Positions 11,261 to 22,200 of a stretch of 64,000 bases of DNA are shown here, piece after piece. The stretch covers positions 307,501 to 371,500 of the forward strand of contig JAUPFP010000060.1 of NCBI GenBank assembly GCA_036925085.1, in the 5' to 3' direction. This stretch comes from Brachycybe producta. Its lineage: Eukaryota > Arthropoda > Diplopoda > Playtdesmida > Andrognathidae. Under the pieces are notes generated by a model. The model had not been told where the DNA came from, made no database searches, and saw only the letters and a list, made by a program, of their open reading frames with translations. The position numbers were made by a program, and so were the translations under genes. The stretch's first letter is position 1. Each line of letters begins with the position of its first letter.

Positions 11261-11338
11261 AAACAGTTCCAGCATTTTTCTCTATGTTTATAAAATAAGA
11301 CTATTTTATAAACACAGAGAAAAATGCTGGAACTGTTT
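11261..11338. repeat. Inverted repeat, 37-bp arms
   Basis: Arms at 11261-11297 and 11302-11338 are reverse complements at 36 of 37 positions, separated by only four bases (AGAC). The arms begin AAACAGTTCCAGC. Transcribed from either strand this would form a long, nearly perfect hairpin. No coding sequence adjoins it. It could be the whole of a foldback element or a hairpin RNA locus; sequence alone does not decide. Confidence 0.75.
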
Positions 11339-11929
11339 TATTAGTGGAAGTCCTTTCATTAATTATGCATTATTTTCTCGGAAGATATGCTTGAGGAAGT
11401 ATCACCCAAAATTGACTGGTGGAAATCAGGGACAAACATACTGTAAATATAAAAACAGACGTAAAATCGTTTACCTGAGAGGTAAACCGTTTTAAGTCCC
11501 CAAACCTAAATTTTACAGTGGAGTCATTTGAAAGTTTTTCTGTTCATTGAAGGAATAGGACTTAGCAGCCGATGTGTAAAACCGTGGACTTAACACTGTT
11601 TACTGCTGATAGAACTTGACAAGCTGTTTAAAAAGTGTCTTAACCCAGTTTACCTCTTGAGGAACTGAAAATGCTGCAAAGCTTGTGTTTATGTATGTTC
11701 AGAATGTTAAATTAAAACTGCTTGAAACTTATTTTAAAATTTGAATGTTTCTTAACATTTCTTTTATTATTTTGCAATTATTTTATTAACAACTTAACAA
11801 TTAACAATGTTATTATTACTCATTTTTGCAAACATCATAAAAATGTAATGTTTCATATAAATGAAAAAATAAAAAAAATCTGATCTTTAAAAAATAAAAA
11901 AAATCAGCCACCTTGTTTAAGAATGAACA
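11339..11929. other. Non-coding DNA
   Basis: AT-rich sequence without a recognisable feature. Confidence 0.4.
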
Positions 11930-12320
11930 AAAATATTAAAACTACAACCCATTTTATACCCTGAGAATCCAACAAATATTCGAAGCCGGATTCTCAGGGC
12001 ACTTTTTTTTCAATTGGTTGAATTATTATTTTGGGTCGAAATGGACCAACCAAAATCTGCTGACTTACAAGTTTTCACAATCAGGTGTAACTTGAAAAAA
12101 CGTAAATAAACGAATTAAAAACGCATAAAAATCCACCCATGTGGAAGAGGCGAGGGAAAACTAGAAACGGTCAATACCAAAGTAGAGTCTGGGTCAATCG
12201 GTACTTAACGTACCGAGTGGCTCAGAAGCTACACATAATACATAGCTCGACGATAGTATTAAACCCAAAAATAAACGGCGCAAAAATTAAAAAACGCTGC
12301 CAGGGCCCAAACGCCATAAT
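11930..12320 (-). repeat. Decayed minus-strand LTR related to element A
   Basis: On the minus strand the order of landmarks matches the U3 of element A: GCGTTTGGGCCC near 12310, CTTCTGAGCCACTCGGTAC and the mirrored GTACCGATTGACCCAGA near 12190-12235, GGTCCATTT near 12040, the 12-bp palindrome CCCTGAGAATCC / GGATTCTCAGGG (11959-11970 and 11988-11999), and directly after it TATAAAA (about 11951-11957). The R/U5 part is not recognisable. It is an old solo LTR or a truncated one. Confidence 0.68.
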
Positions 12321-12498
12321 ATTAATTTCCTTTAGTCATCTTTTTTCAAAGTAGGGCAATGAACATTAAAAAAGTATATACAGTATGTATCACATTATAA
12401 TTTAAGAAGTTTTCGGTTCCTCATGTTAATTAAATGTTTATTTAATCAAGTGAATAATAGTTTTACCTTTACAAAAAAACATCCAAACATCGTGGAAA
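12321..12498. other. Non-coding spacer
   Basis: Short AT-rich spacer without a recognised feature. Confidence 0.4.
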
Positions 12499-12731
12499 CA
12501 GGCAAGTAAAGGCAGAAACACTCAGACGTTTGCTCCGCCCCTTTTATGAGGAATGGCAACTTCTAATTGGTATATTAAATGGTCTGACGTTCCTTGCCCG
12601 CCCTTTTCAATTTGCAATTGGTTGATATTTGGTGTCAGACCAAATATCAACCAATTGGAAATTGAAAAGGGCGGAGCAAGCTCATAAAAGAGTGGAGCGT
12701 ACGTCTGCGTGTCCCCGTCTTTACATGCCTG
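12499..12731. mobile_element. Small TIR element with an internal 35-bp hairpin
   Basis: Outer ends CAGGCAAGTAAAGGCAG and CGTCTTTACATGCCTG are imperfect inverted repeats of the same type as 9551-9675, followed by GTTTGCTCCGCCCCTTTTATGAG. Nested inside is a second, younger-looking inverted repeat: arms 12599-12633 and 12639-12673 pair at 34 of 35 positions around a 5-base loop (GTCAG). Each arm carries the same CGCCCTTTTCAA-type and AATTGGTTG motifs, so the unit looks like one element grown inside another of the same family. No coding capacity. Confidence 0.72.
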
Positions 12732-12747
12732 TATCATAGAAATGCAT

Positions 12748-12826
12748 ATGGCCCGACCTTTAATGAGGGATGGCAATTTCTAATTGGTTGGTATTTGGTC
12801 TAACGCTTATAAAAGGTCGTGGCAAA
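12748..12826. mobile_element. Core of another small TIR element
   Basis: GCCCGACCTTTAATGAG is mirrored by CTTATAAAAGGTCGTGGC around the family core TTCTAATTGGTTGG and TGGTCTAACGC. Outer TIR ends are missing. It lies in tandem with the 12499-12731 element. Confidence 0.6.
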
Positions 12827-13638
12827 CTAAATTTTAGTGCTGAGCAGAACAGCCTGTCTCAAAACGCTTTTTGCAGTTTTTGGCCATATGGTCCATTGCA
12901 GAAGCGCGGAATTCCGTGTATTACTGACCTTTCAACTACACTACAGATGATTACAACTTAAACCACTTTAAACCACCATCAATTAAAGTTACTCCCGTGG
13001 TCGGGTTTGGCGATTTCACAGTTCCTGTGAAAACGTCCTTAAAGCCTCCAAATAATGAGCTTTCATTTGAATTGATGATGAACAACAATAACTAGATTAC
13101 TTACACAAGAGGAACACTGCGGCATTTACCTTTTTCTTCATCGTTTTACTATCAAAAAATTACGAATGTCACAGATAAAATAAGCGAATATACGAAACAC
13201 GACAGTAATACAAATTCAACGCTACTTAGTAAAGAACAAAAGGCACTACGCATAGCCCGGAATAGATAAACTATACTCTGTTTTCATACCAAACACCGTA
13301 TTATAAGATAAATGCATCCGCGTATAGGAGGCTATGGTTAAATTACTTATATACCAGCATGGTTAGCAGAAAGAAGAGGTTTAGGCTCTTGCCTATACTA
13401 TAAAGTTTAAAAAAAAAGTTAATGAGAAATACTTCCGATAGGGGCGCCGTGTCGCATGTTGGCCATGTATCCCAACGTTGCTAAGGCTGCTTGAGGCAAT
13501 CACTTTTAAAAAAGATTTGACCACTGTATGAATGAACTGTTGATTTTAAAATGTCATCTTAGAAAGTTTTACTTTTTATTCCTAAATTTCAGGAAGTAAT
13601 GAGTCTTACAAGTCACCAATTCAATTTTTGATATCGAT
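12827..13638. other. Non-coding DNA up to element A
   Basis: No convincing gene. A minus-strand ATGAAGAAAAAG followed by GTAAAT near 13130 resembles a start and splice donor, but nothing around it supports a gene. The last bases, TTTTTGATATCGATCTTT, are the target site of element A and continue after it at 24002. Confidence 0.4.
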
Positions 13639-13642
13639 CTTT

Positions 13643-14563
13643 TGAGACGTTTGGGCCCGCCGCTTATTTCCGCTCTTTAGCGTTTGCGTTTTTTTTGGGG
13701 TTAACGTCACCCTGTACTTTATTTAGCTTCTGGGCCACTCGGTACTTTTGGTACCAAGTGACCCAGATATCATATGTGATGAGATAATCATCTGACCTTT
13801 TCGTTCCCCCCTCATGTTATTCGTCTAAAGTTTGATTTTGTTTTGGTTTCTTCTGTTGTCACCTATGTGTGACAACAGGAGATGAATCATGGTTTTGGAC
13901 AAGTGGATCAATCTTTTGATTGGTCCATTTGGTCCAAAATATTGTTTTAACCAATTGTGAATATGGCCCTGAGAATCCGACTTATGGATTCTCAGGGTAT
14001 ATAAAGAGTTACATTTGTAATGTCAAAGGACGCTTTTTAAACTTCTGATTTATATACCGAACCTATGGCCGATTTTGGCCCGGTTCTTTTCTTGTAATAT
14101 TTTTTCTAAGTTATATTTTTATGTGTGTGCAAAACCAGTGCGCCAACTTTGTTTATCTTCGAAATAAACAGATTTTTATATTTAAACCAAGCCAGTGGTG
14201 TTTTATTCATCGAAACTTAAATTCCGCGATTGGGAATTCATCATTTGCAGGTCTTCACCTATTTGGATACATCAAAAGGGACCCAACAGGTGTAAACCTG
14301 CAACGCACCAGTGAGTATATTTTTACACGATTCTTAGGGCAGATTTACGGACGAAAGTCCGAGAGATACAGAGATTAAAGATCCTCAAGACTGTGAAGTC
14401 TTTTGCCAGAGACTAGTGAGGACATAAAATAGACGTTATATTGGTCTAGTCCTCCCGGGCCAGTAGAATTAGTGGCCTAGCCAACCACTATCAATACGAG
14501 TGTAAACTCGCTCGTATTAACCAAAAAAGAGCAGATTCTACTAGCGGAAAAAGGTCCGTCACA
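13643..14563 (+). repeat. Element A 5' LTR
   Basis: TG...CA ends. A TATATAAA box at 13998-14005 and AATAAA at 14163-14168 place U3 at about 13643-14025 and R/U5 after it. The LTR appears identical to 23081-24001. A short open frame at 14121-14378 is present in both LTRs but has no sign of being coding. Confidence 0.92.
13730..14005 (+). promoter_or_regulatory. U3 promoter with serial hairpins next to the TATA box
   Basis: Inverted repeats follow one another upstream of the TATA box: 13730-13745 with 13751-13766 (14 of 16 pairs, CTGGGCCACTCGGTAC); 13853-13862 with 13869-13878 (10 of 10, CTGTTGTCAC); GGATCAATC with GATTGGTCC near 13905; and 13967-13978 with 13986-13997 (12 of 12, CCCTGAGAATCC). 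The last ends one base before TATATAAA (13998). The same arrangement is kept in the LTR of B and in the old LTR at 11930-12320. These may bind dimeric proteins or fold in RNA; which is not shown by the sequence. Confidence 0.65.
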
Positions 14564-14568
14564 ATATA

Positions 14569-14586
14569 TGGTGGAGGTGCGGGGTA
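14569..14586 (+). other. Element A primer-binding site (probable)
   Basis: TGGTGGAGGTGCGGGGTA begins five bases after the LTR end. A TGG start (complement of tRNA CCA-3') just inside the 5' LTR is the expected minus-strand primer site. The second family has TGGTGGAGGCGCCGGG in the same place (50918). I could not assign the tRNA. Confidence 0.6.
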
Positions 14587-14736
14587 GTTTATAAAACTTG
14601 CTACCTCGTTTTGCCCTAAGAAACGTGTTGAAAAACACGAGAGTTATCGTAATTCAATTGTGCAAACAATTTTGAAACCAAACAAAATTTTTTCGAAACA
14701 TTTTTACGTTTTTATTGACACAAATTACGATACATA

Positions 14737-16203
14737 ATGATGAATACCAACGGAATAACCGCAAGGTTCTCCCAGCAACTCCAATACAGACGCCGACGTG
14801 AACAGCTCGTAAAGGAACGAGCGAAAGCTCGGGAAACACGCCGTGTTGCCCGAGAAACACGGAAGCAAGAGAAGGAGGACAAGCTGAGGGCCCTTGCGTC
14901 AGAGAAGCGACTCCAGGAGGAAGAACAGCGTGCTGAAGACGAAGAACGACAAGCCGACACCCGACTCAAGACTGAAGCATCTTCTGAGGCCTCTCGACGA
15001 AGCAACGAGCAGAAGATGGTCGACCGGTTTGCCGAACTGATGAAAGACGCTACTCCTGAAAGTCGAGAAGAATTGGTAAGACGGTTATGTGGAGAATCGA
15101 CTCCACGCCGCTTTGAACACACACATGAGAGAAATCTCAGAAATAGAAGCAAATCACCGACAGAATCCGGGCGAAAGCTCAGGCCTGAAGCTCCTGAATG
15201 GACTCCAAACCTGGGACCTACGCCGTATTCTGAAAAGAATTCGCTACATCCACTCCAGGGTTTTCCGAAGTATACTGGATCTGAAAACATCCTTCTATAT
15301 ATCAAAGAGTTCGAAGATATTGCGATTGCGCACCAGTGGAACTCCCTGCAGCGATGCAGCCACTTTACTGGTCTCCTTCGAAAACGAGCGATCAAATGGC
15401 TTGCTCGTTTCCGTTTGGAATATGGCGAGATCAACTGGATCATGATGAGAAATGGAATTATAAATGAATTTCTGTTGCCAGACCAGAAAGTGAGGATGAA
15501 GAACGAGCTGTCCGCAAGGACTCAGAAGGACAACGAAACCTTCAAAGTCTATGCGGAAGAGTATGCAGAGATGTATCGAAGGATACATCCCAATGATGAC
15601 GACTCTTTGTTGATCTCAAGTCTGAGGAAGAGCCTGCTACCATCTCTCAAACAGTATCTATTTGGGGCACCTAAAGACAATTTATATGACTTTGTTAAAT
15701 TTGCAGCCCAAACAGAAGGAGAACTAATAGAGGAGAAGATGCTAGTGTACAGGACGTCTACTGGTAACCAACCGACCCAGCAGCAGAAGCCTCAGCAGCA
15801 GAAGCAACAACAGCAGCAACAACAAAGGAAGCAGACGTGGACTCCTAAGAATCCGGCCACGTCTGAAAAGACGCAGGATTCACAACCAAATCGAGATGGT
15901 GGATCGAGACCCCAGCAGAGAAGGAAGTCTACTGGGCCACTCATCTGTTACCAATGTCAGGAGCCTGGACATCGAGCGTTCCAGTGCCCCAACGAACCGA
16001 AACCAAAGAAGGAGGAGAACAAGACGACTCCACCAACTCCAGTCAGTAGAGTTGATGAACCGTCGGAAACGACGGCGCCAAAAGTTATCCGCGCCGACGA
16101 AATCCATGTTCTACCCAATGGAATGAAGATGGTGCCTGTCCTAATAAATAATCGAACGCATTATTTCCATTTTGACAACCATCTGACGACTTTAAACTAC
16201 TAA
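14737..16203 (+). CDS. gag: Element A Gag polyprotein (488 aa)
   Basis: This encodes the structural protein that forms the particle and packages the RNA. The start is the first ATG after the primer-binding region (ATGATG at 14737). Residues about 15-125 are extremely charged, rich in R, K and E with heptad character, a likely coiled coil or RNA-binding arm. Residues about 165-330 contain the retrotransposon capsid fold, with FPKYTGSENILLYIKEF, WNSLQRCSHF and the YAEEYAEMYRRIHP helix. A glutamine-rich linker lies near residues 345-370. One CCHC zinc knuckle, CYQCQEPGHRAFQC, lies near 403-416. The last codons include the slippery TTTAAAC, and the stop TAA is at 16201. The frame is intact and matches the decayed gag of B closely. 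Confidence 0.92.
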   Translation: MMNTNGITARFSQQLQYRRRREQLVKERAKARETRRVARETRKQEKEDKLRALASEKRLQEEEQRAEDEERQADTRLKTEASSEASRRSNEQKMVDRFAELMKDATPESREELVRRLCGESTPRRFEHTHERNLRNRSKSPTESGRKLRPEAPEWTPNLGPTPYSEKNSLHPLQGFPKYTGSENILLYIKEFEDIAIAHQWNSLQRCSHFTGLLRKRAIKWLARFRLEYGEINWIMMRNGIINEFLLPDQKVRMKNELSARTQKDNETFKVYAEEYAEMYRRIHPNDDDSLLISSLRKSLLPSLKQYLFGAPKDNLYDFVKFAAQTEGELIEEKMLVYRTSTGNQPTQQQKPQQQKQQQQQQQRKQTWTPKNPATSEKTQDSQPNRDGGSRPQQRRKSTGPLICYQCQEPGHRAFQCPNEPKPKKEENKTTPPTPVSRVDEPSETTAPKVIRADEIHVLPNGMKMVPVLINNRTHYFHFDNHLTTLNY

Positions 16204-16235
16204 GGGCGCCACTCGCACCCAAAGTAGTGACGCCC
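16191..16235 (+). promoter_or_regulatory. Predicted -1 ribosomal frameshift signal (element A)
   Basis: Near the gag stop, the heptamer T TTA AAC (16191-16197) is in the correct phase for simultaneous -1 slippage. The spacer is six nucleotides (16198-16203, containing the gag stop). A stem-loop follows at once: GGGCG at 16204-16208 pairs with CGCCC at 16231-16235, and CACT at 16210-16213 pairs with AGTG at 16226-16229, with one C.A mismatch between and a 12-nt loop. The pol frame is exactly -1 to gag and is open from 16176. Heptamer, spacer and stem all match the known requirements. B keeps TTTAAAC at 28184-28190. Confidence 0.8.
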
Positions 16236-19200
16236 GAAAAAGAAGATGTGAACGAGAGCCCGAAAGAAGAGGAGTCAACGAAACCTGCAAAGGTTGACGT
16301 CACGGTCCGACAGGACCAGATAACGAGAGGATCTATTGGTTTGGCTGCGGTCAACCATGCTGGGATGCCTCCAGGTCTGGGTAGCCTGTGCCAACACGAC
16401 AACAGAGAAGAGGAATCAACGACCCCTAAGCAGAGCTGTGCTGCGGTGCAGCTAGAGGACTCTCCACGACATAAAGCAGACTTTGGAGATGGGATCCACA
16501 TCCGTACCATTCACGAAAATGGGAGCCGGCGGAACCCACTGCAAAGTGGGGCCTCTACGTCGTTTGTAAAGACGAACGACGCCAAGATGTCCAATCGAGC
16601 AGAACAGATAGTAGTCTCAAAAGGAGCTACTTCCGTTAACAATCAAGCAGAACAGTGTGTGGCGAAAAAGAAAGTAACCACACCTGTTATAACTCAAGCA
16701 GAACAGAGTGTGGCGAAAAAGAAAGTAACCACACCTGTTAAGACTAAAGAAGAGCAAGTAGTTGTCTCAAAAGGAGCTACTCTTGCTAAAAACCAAGCAG
16801 AACAGGTAGTAGTCTCAAAAGGAGCTACTCCTGTTAAAACCAAAGCAGAACATGGAGTGGCGAAAAAGAAAGTAGCCACACCTGTTAATTCAGCTGCAGA
16901 GTCTAGTCTTCTCTGTCGGTTGAAAAACCAGTGTTGTTCGAAGACAATACAAGATGTTTGGACCAAGTTGACTGAGACAGTCACGCCTCGTGAACTTCAA
17001 GTCCAACAACAAGATGAGCAGACGGCTCCCAAAGTTCGGGTGAACTTCGGAGGTCGTGAGTTAGTGATGACTACCGACAGTGGTGCCGAAGCTTCTGTCA
17101 TAAGTGAGTCACTAGTCAAAGAGATGAAGTTGGTAATGGATCCGCTACCTTTTCCGCCGAATTTGACTGGCGCCGGAGGAAATCCATTAAACATCATGGG
17201 ACAAGTCATCGTGCCGATTCGAGTCGCCGAAAAACTTGTCAGAGGAAAGCTGATTGTCATCAAAGGACGACGTGAGGCTTTGCTGGGAAACGATCTCGGT
17301 AAAGACCTCAACCTTTGCCTTGACATGAACAAAAAGGAAGTTTACTTTTTAGAGGAACTGTTGCCGGACACTCTCCAAAAGAACCAAAAAGCAGAAGATT
17401 TTATTGAAAATCTTAAGAATAAAGAAGAGGAAGATCTGCAAGAGAAACTCCTGAATAAGGGGCCAGCTAAGCTACGTCTGGTCCAGAATCTCGTGCTGGA
17501 TCCGAAAAACGTTGCAATCGTCGAGGTCAATGCTCCTGATGATCTACAAGAAGGTAGTCTCCAGTTCATCGACTCGTGCGAAAGCACGTTCCAGCAGAGA
17601 GGAGTCAAAGTTTCTCCTGGGATCGTCGAAGGAAGAGGAAAGTCTATCCTTCAAATTCAAATCTTCAATCCGTCTGGAGAGGTTATTCACCTCGGAGCCA
17701 GAGAAACGATCGCAGAGATCGAGGATGCCATTACAGCTCTCGATGTGCCTGTGGGCCCCTCGATTTATAAAATTGAAGCACAGAGTGACGAAGTGACAGT
17801 GCAAGACTATGTCAAATTTCAAGACAGTCTGAATGTCAACCCGAATCGTTCAAGAGAAGAACAAATGGCGATTCGGAAACTTCTCGGAGAATTTAGAGAC
17901 ATCTTTGCCTTCAAGACCTCCGACTTGAAAAAGACAAATTTGGCAAACCACGTGATTGACACGGGTGAAAACCCGCCGGTTCGAGAACCGCTCCGGCGTA
18001 CTTCACCTGCTCAGAGAGAGATCATCAAGACGACACTACGTGATATGTTGGACGCCGGCATTGTAAGCCCATCCAAGAGTCCGTACGCAAGTCCGGTGGT
18101 GATTGTCAAGAAGAAGAATGGTCAGCATCGATTTTGCGTCGATTATCGCAAATTAAATGCTCAAACCAAAGCTGACCAGTATCCACTACCACGGATAGAT
18201 GACGCTTTCGACTCTCTGTCTGGAGCCACGATTTTTGCAACCTTGGATTTAATATCAGGTTATTGGCAATTTCCGGTGGAAGAAAGAGATCGAGAAAAAA
18301 CGGCTTTCGTATGCACAAATGGCCTCTACGAATTTAACAGAATGCCGTTTGGTTTGATGAATGCACCTGCGACGATGCAGCGTGCTTTGGATTTGTTACT
18401 AGCAGGCCACAAATGGGAGACCTGCCTGGTCTATTTAGATGACATCGTCATCTTTGCGAAGAACTTCGAAGAGTTCATGAAAAGATTGAGAGATATCTTG
18501 GTGCTCATACGGAACGCCAATTTAAGTCTTCAACCCAGCAAATGTTTCTTCGGAGAAGACGAGATCAACTACCTTGGCCACAAGATTAGTGCTCTTGGTA
18601 TTCGACCTGATGAAGAGAAAGTGCAGACGATTCAAGGATTTCCTGCACCGAAAAACGTGACTGACGTCAGAAGCTTCCTTGGAATGACCGGCTACTACAA
18701 CCGTTTCATTGAAAATTACTCCAAGATCGCCAAACCAATGCAAGCCCTAGTCAAGAAGGACCTGGACTTCAAGTGGAATGACGACTGCGAGGTCGCTTTT
18801 GATGGTCTGAAGAAGGCTCTTTGCTCCGCTCCGATTCTAACTCTGTATGATCCGGAGGCAGAAATTGCCTTGCACACTGATGCTTGCGATTACCAGATTG
18901 GTGTCATAATTTATCAGTATGCGAAAAACGAAAAGAAACCTGGAGTTCTAGGTTACTATAGCCGAAAACTCCAAGGAGCAGAACGAAACTACGGAACGAC
19001 TGAAAAAGAATGTCTTGCCATCGTTTATGGCATAGAAAAAGCCAGACCGTATGTTTTCAACCGAAAATTCAAGATATTTACCGATCATAAGGCCCTGTGT
19101 TATTTAAGAACAGCACAGAATTTAGATGGCCGATTGGGTAAATGGCAAATGAAACTACAGCCATATGATTATGAGGTAGTTTACAAGAAGGGTAAAATGC

Positions 19201-22200
19201 ACGTGGACGCCGATTGTGTCTCACATTACGAGAGCAACGTTCCTGCTAATTGGAAGCAGAAGAATGGAGAGATGGAAGCTCTCGAAGATCTTCACATCTT
19301 TACTGTCTACAACGATTTCCAGTGGGAACGGGAGCAATCCCTTGATGATGAACTTCTCCTCATCAAAGAATCACTCCAACAAGATCGACTGCATCCCTAT
19401 CACAAGAAGTTTGCGATAGTGGATGGCGTTTTATACCACATGAAGTATGAAGACACCGTGCCAGTACTAACGTGTACTGTGCCCCGACATTTGAGGATTG
19501 GGATTCTCGAGATGCTCCATGATGTGCCTGAGGCCGGACATTTCGGATTCACCAAAACGATGAAGAGAATCCAGAAGAGATTCTATTGGAAAACAATGAA
19601 AGCAGATGTCGCCGACTATGTCAGGTCGTGCCACATCTGTCAGAGAACCAAACTGTCGCACCAAAAAGTACCTGGATTGTTACAACCAATCATTGTGGGA
19701 AAGCCGACAGAGTGTTGGGGGATGGATTATGTTGGTCCTCTTCCGAAATCAACCGGAGGAGTTCAACATATTTTGATTGCAGTGGACTACGCGACGAAGT
19801 ATTGCATCGCCAAAGCAGTGGCAAGAGCAACCGCTCAGGCAGCAATTGCCTTCGTCAAAGATAAAATTGTAAACGAATTTGGAGTTCCTCAGAAGATCAT
19901 CACTGATCGAGGACCCCAATTTTTGAATAATGAGACTCAAGCGTTTTTCAAGACCTACGCAATCCAGCATGCCGCCACGACCGCCTATCATCCACAAGCT
20001 GATGGGTTGGCAGAACGAACGAACCATACAGTCATGGAAGTGGTGAAACGTCACTTGGATGTCCTTCAGCAACAGGCTGATTGGAGAAAGAAATTAGGTG
20101 ACGCGGTTATGGCCTACAATCTTGTAGAACATAACTCAACGAAATTTTCACCATATCGATTGATGTTCGGGCGCGAGCCCAGGACCACGTTGGACAACAT
20201 GATGCCACGCACTCCTATCGTGCCACCGCCCATAACAGACGAAGCAGAGCAGTCCGATCCAGCTTTGGATGCTGCTAAAAAGAACATAGAAGCTGCCCAA
20301 GAGGTGCAGAAAAGAAATTACGACGAAAAGCATCGTACGATTCCGGACTATAAACCGGGTCAGAAAGTGCTGATAAGAGATCGTGTGCCAAAGCCAGGAA
20401 TGGCTCAGAAACTCATCTGGCCATACAAGGAACCCTGCCTTGTCACGAAAAAGATAACCGATCTAGTCTACGAGATCGAGTACGTCACTCGATCTGGTCT
20501 GACTATGAGAGACACCGTCAATGTTCAGCAAATGAGACCCTATTTCAAGGCCAATGACCTGAGGGCTCCTCAAACAAACTTACCTGATGACATTGAAGAG
20601 ACTACCAGCGCCAAGGAAGAGTCCGACGCTGATGAAGAACTTATCAACGAAGCAGACGACAACTTACCTGTTGAGAATACTCCAGAAGTTCATCGTGAAG
20701 AAGAAGAAGAAGTTATCCCCGATGCCAGCCAAGAAACTCATCCGGAAACTTCTGAAAAAGAAGAAGAGGAAGTTCCAGAAATTCCTCTGGAACCACCTAA
20801 AAGAAAACGCGGGAGACCAAAGAAAACTGCTCCAAAAGAACCAGTCCAATTGGATTCCCGTGTGCAAACACGTGGTGGAGAGAAGAAAAATTATGCAAAA
20901 GCTAATTTACCACCAAGATGGGCGAAATTTGGCGTTAAAACGGCCAAATTAGACCCAGAGAGTCAAGGAGAAATTTCAAATGATGCTGAAATTCGAATCT
21001 GCCGCCTTGCGCAGCGCCGCCTGGTGGGAGAAATCGAGAGAAGAGCAAAAGAAGAGAAACCGGAAGTAGTTAATAGCTCCGCCTCTTCTGACCCGGAAAT
21101 TAGACTTGGCAACCCTGTAGAACCACGTGGGGACGCCGCCGCCATTTTGGACGCCACTTTTGAATTTGTTTCAATAGAGGACGGACGCGAAGCCAAAGTT
21201 TCGCGATTTTCAAGTGTGTCACGCAGCGAAAAGTTTAATTTCAAGAAGAAGATGCCGCGCTCTTTCGGAGGGAAATCATCTAGCAGCGAAGGATCGTTCA
21301 ACTTCACGGCTTTATTTGGAGAAGGACACGACGATGACGAGATGGAAATCGAGGACGCCGCCCTAAAGCCCGGAGCAGCCATCACGGCTGAAAAGCCTTT
21401 AGGCAGCAATGCCTCGACTTCCAGCCAGGATAAGAATGATTCGGGCAACTCTTTGAAGAAACGGAAGAGCCCCGAATCAGAGGATGAGTTAGTCAATCGT
21501 TTCGTTCCTCTAATGAGATCTCCGCCTCCTCAGTTAGGTGATCCAGAACCGGACATCTACATGGGACCAGCCCGGGACCCGAGACAGCAGTTCCCGCGAC
21601 CCCCAGAGGAAATGGACACGCCGCCCGGCAGTGATGCCGAAGGGGGAGTACCAGCCGAATTGTACTCCTCAAATCGCCGGGGCCGCACCCGAGGAGAGAG
21701 GAATGCCGATAAGCGAGCCATGAAGGAGTGGATCGCTAAACAAAATGAAGAATGCGTCAAGAGGGGCCAAAAACCCATCGAAGTTCCGGAAGTCGGCACC
21801 GTGTTGCCGACCACCAGAAAACCAGTCCGTGATGCATCTCCTGCCAACAGTTGGGCCACAGTGGACGAGCCCACCGTGAGAGGATACCGGCCGGAGTTAA
21901 CGAGGAAGTTGGTGCTACCAGGACCAATTTCGGTCCCAGCACCACCAAGAGAAGTATCGTCTACATCTCTACCGCCCATTGTCCCTTTCAGACCACAATC
22001 GACAGTGACTGTCGTCCGAGAAGGAAACAAGAGGAGGGAGGTTCACTTTGATCGTCAATCGCCGCCAAGGGAACGACAACGAGAGATGAGACGACCGAAA
22101 GGTCAGGGGTCCGCTGCCCGCCGAAAAGCTCGTCGGGACGAACAATTCCAAGGATGCCGAGGACACCCTGCCATTCCAACAGCAGTGCCATCTCAGGGAG

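Noticed and set aside
13110-13150. Minus-strand ATGAAGAAAAAG followed by GTAAAT as a host first exon
   Set aside because: Only four codons, AT-rich surroundings, no promoter motif and no second exon visible.
14121-14378. 85-codon open frame in the A LTR, repeated at 23559
   Set aside because: Identical only because the LTRs are identical; it spans R/U5 and the polyadenylation region and has no motif.
14712-15443. 243-codon minus-strand open frame opposite A gag
   Set aside because: Antisense to the charged gag N-terminus; runs of S, R and C reflect antisense of E, A and T codons; no motif.
20963-21496. 177-codon minus-strand open frame inside A pol
   Set aside because: It lies fully opposite the open, motif-bearing pol frame; its serine- and leucine-rich composition is the mirror of acidic and charged codons.
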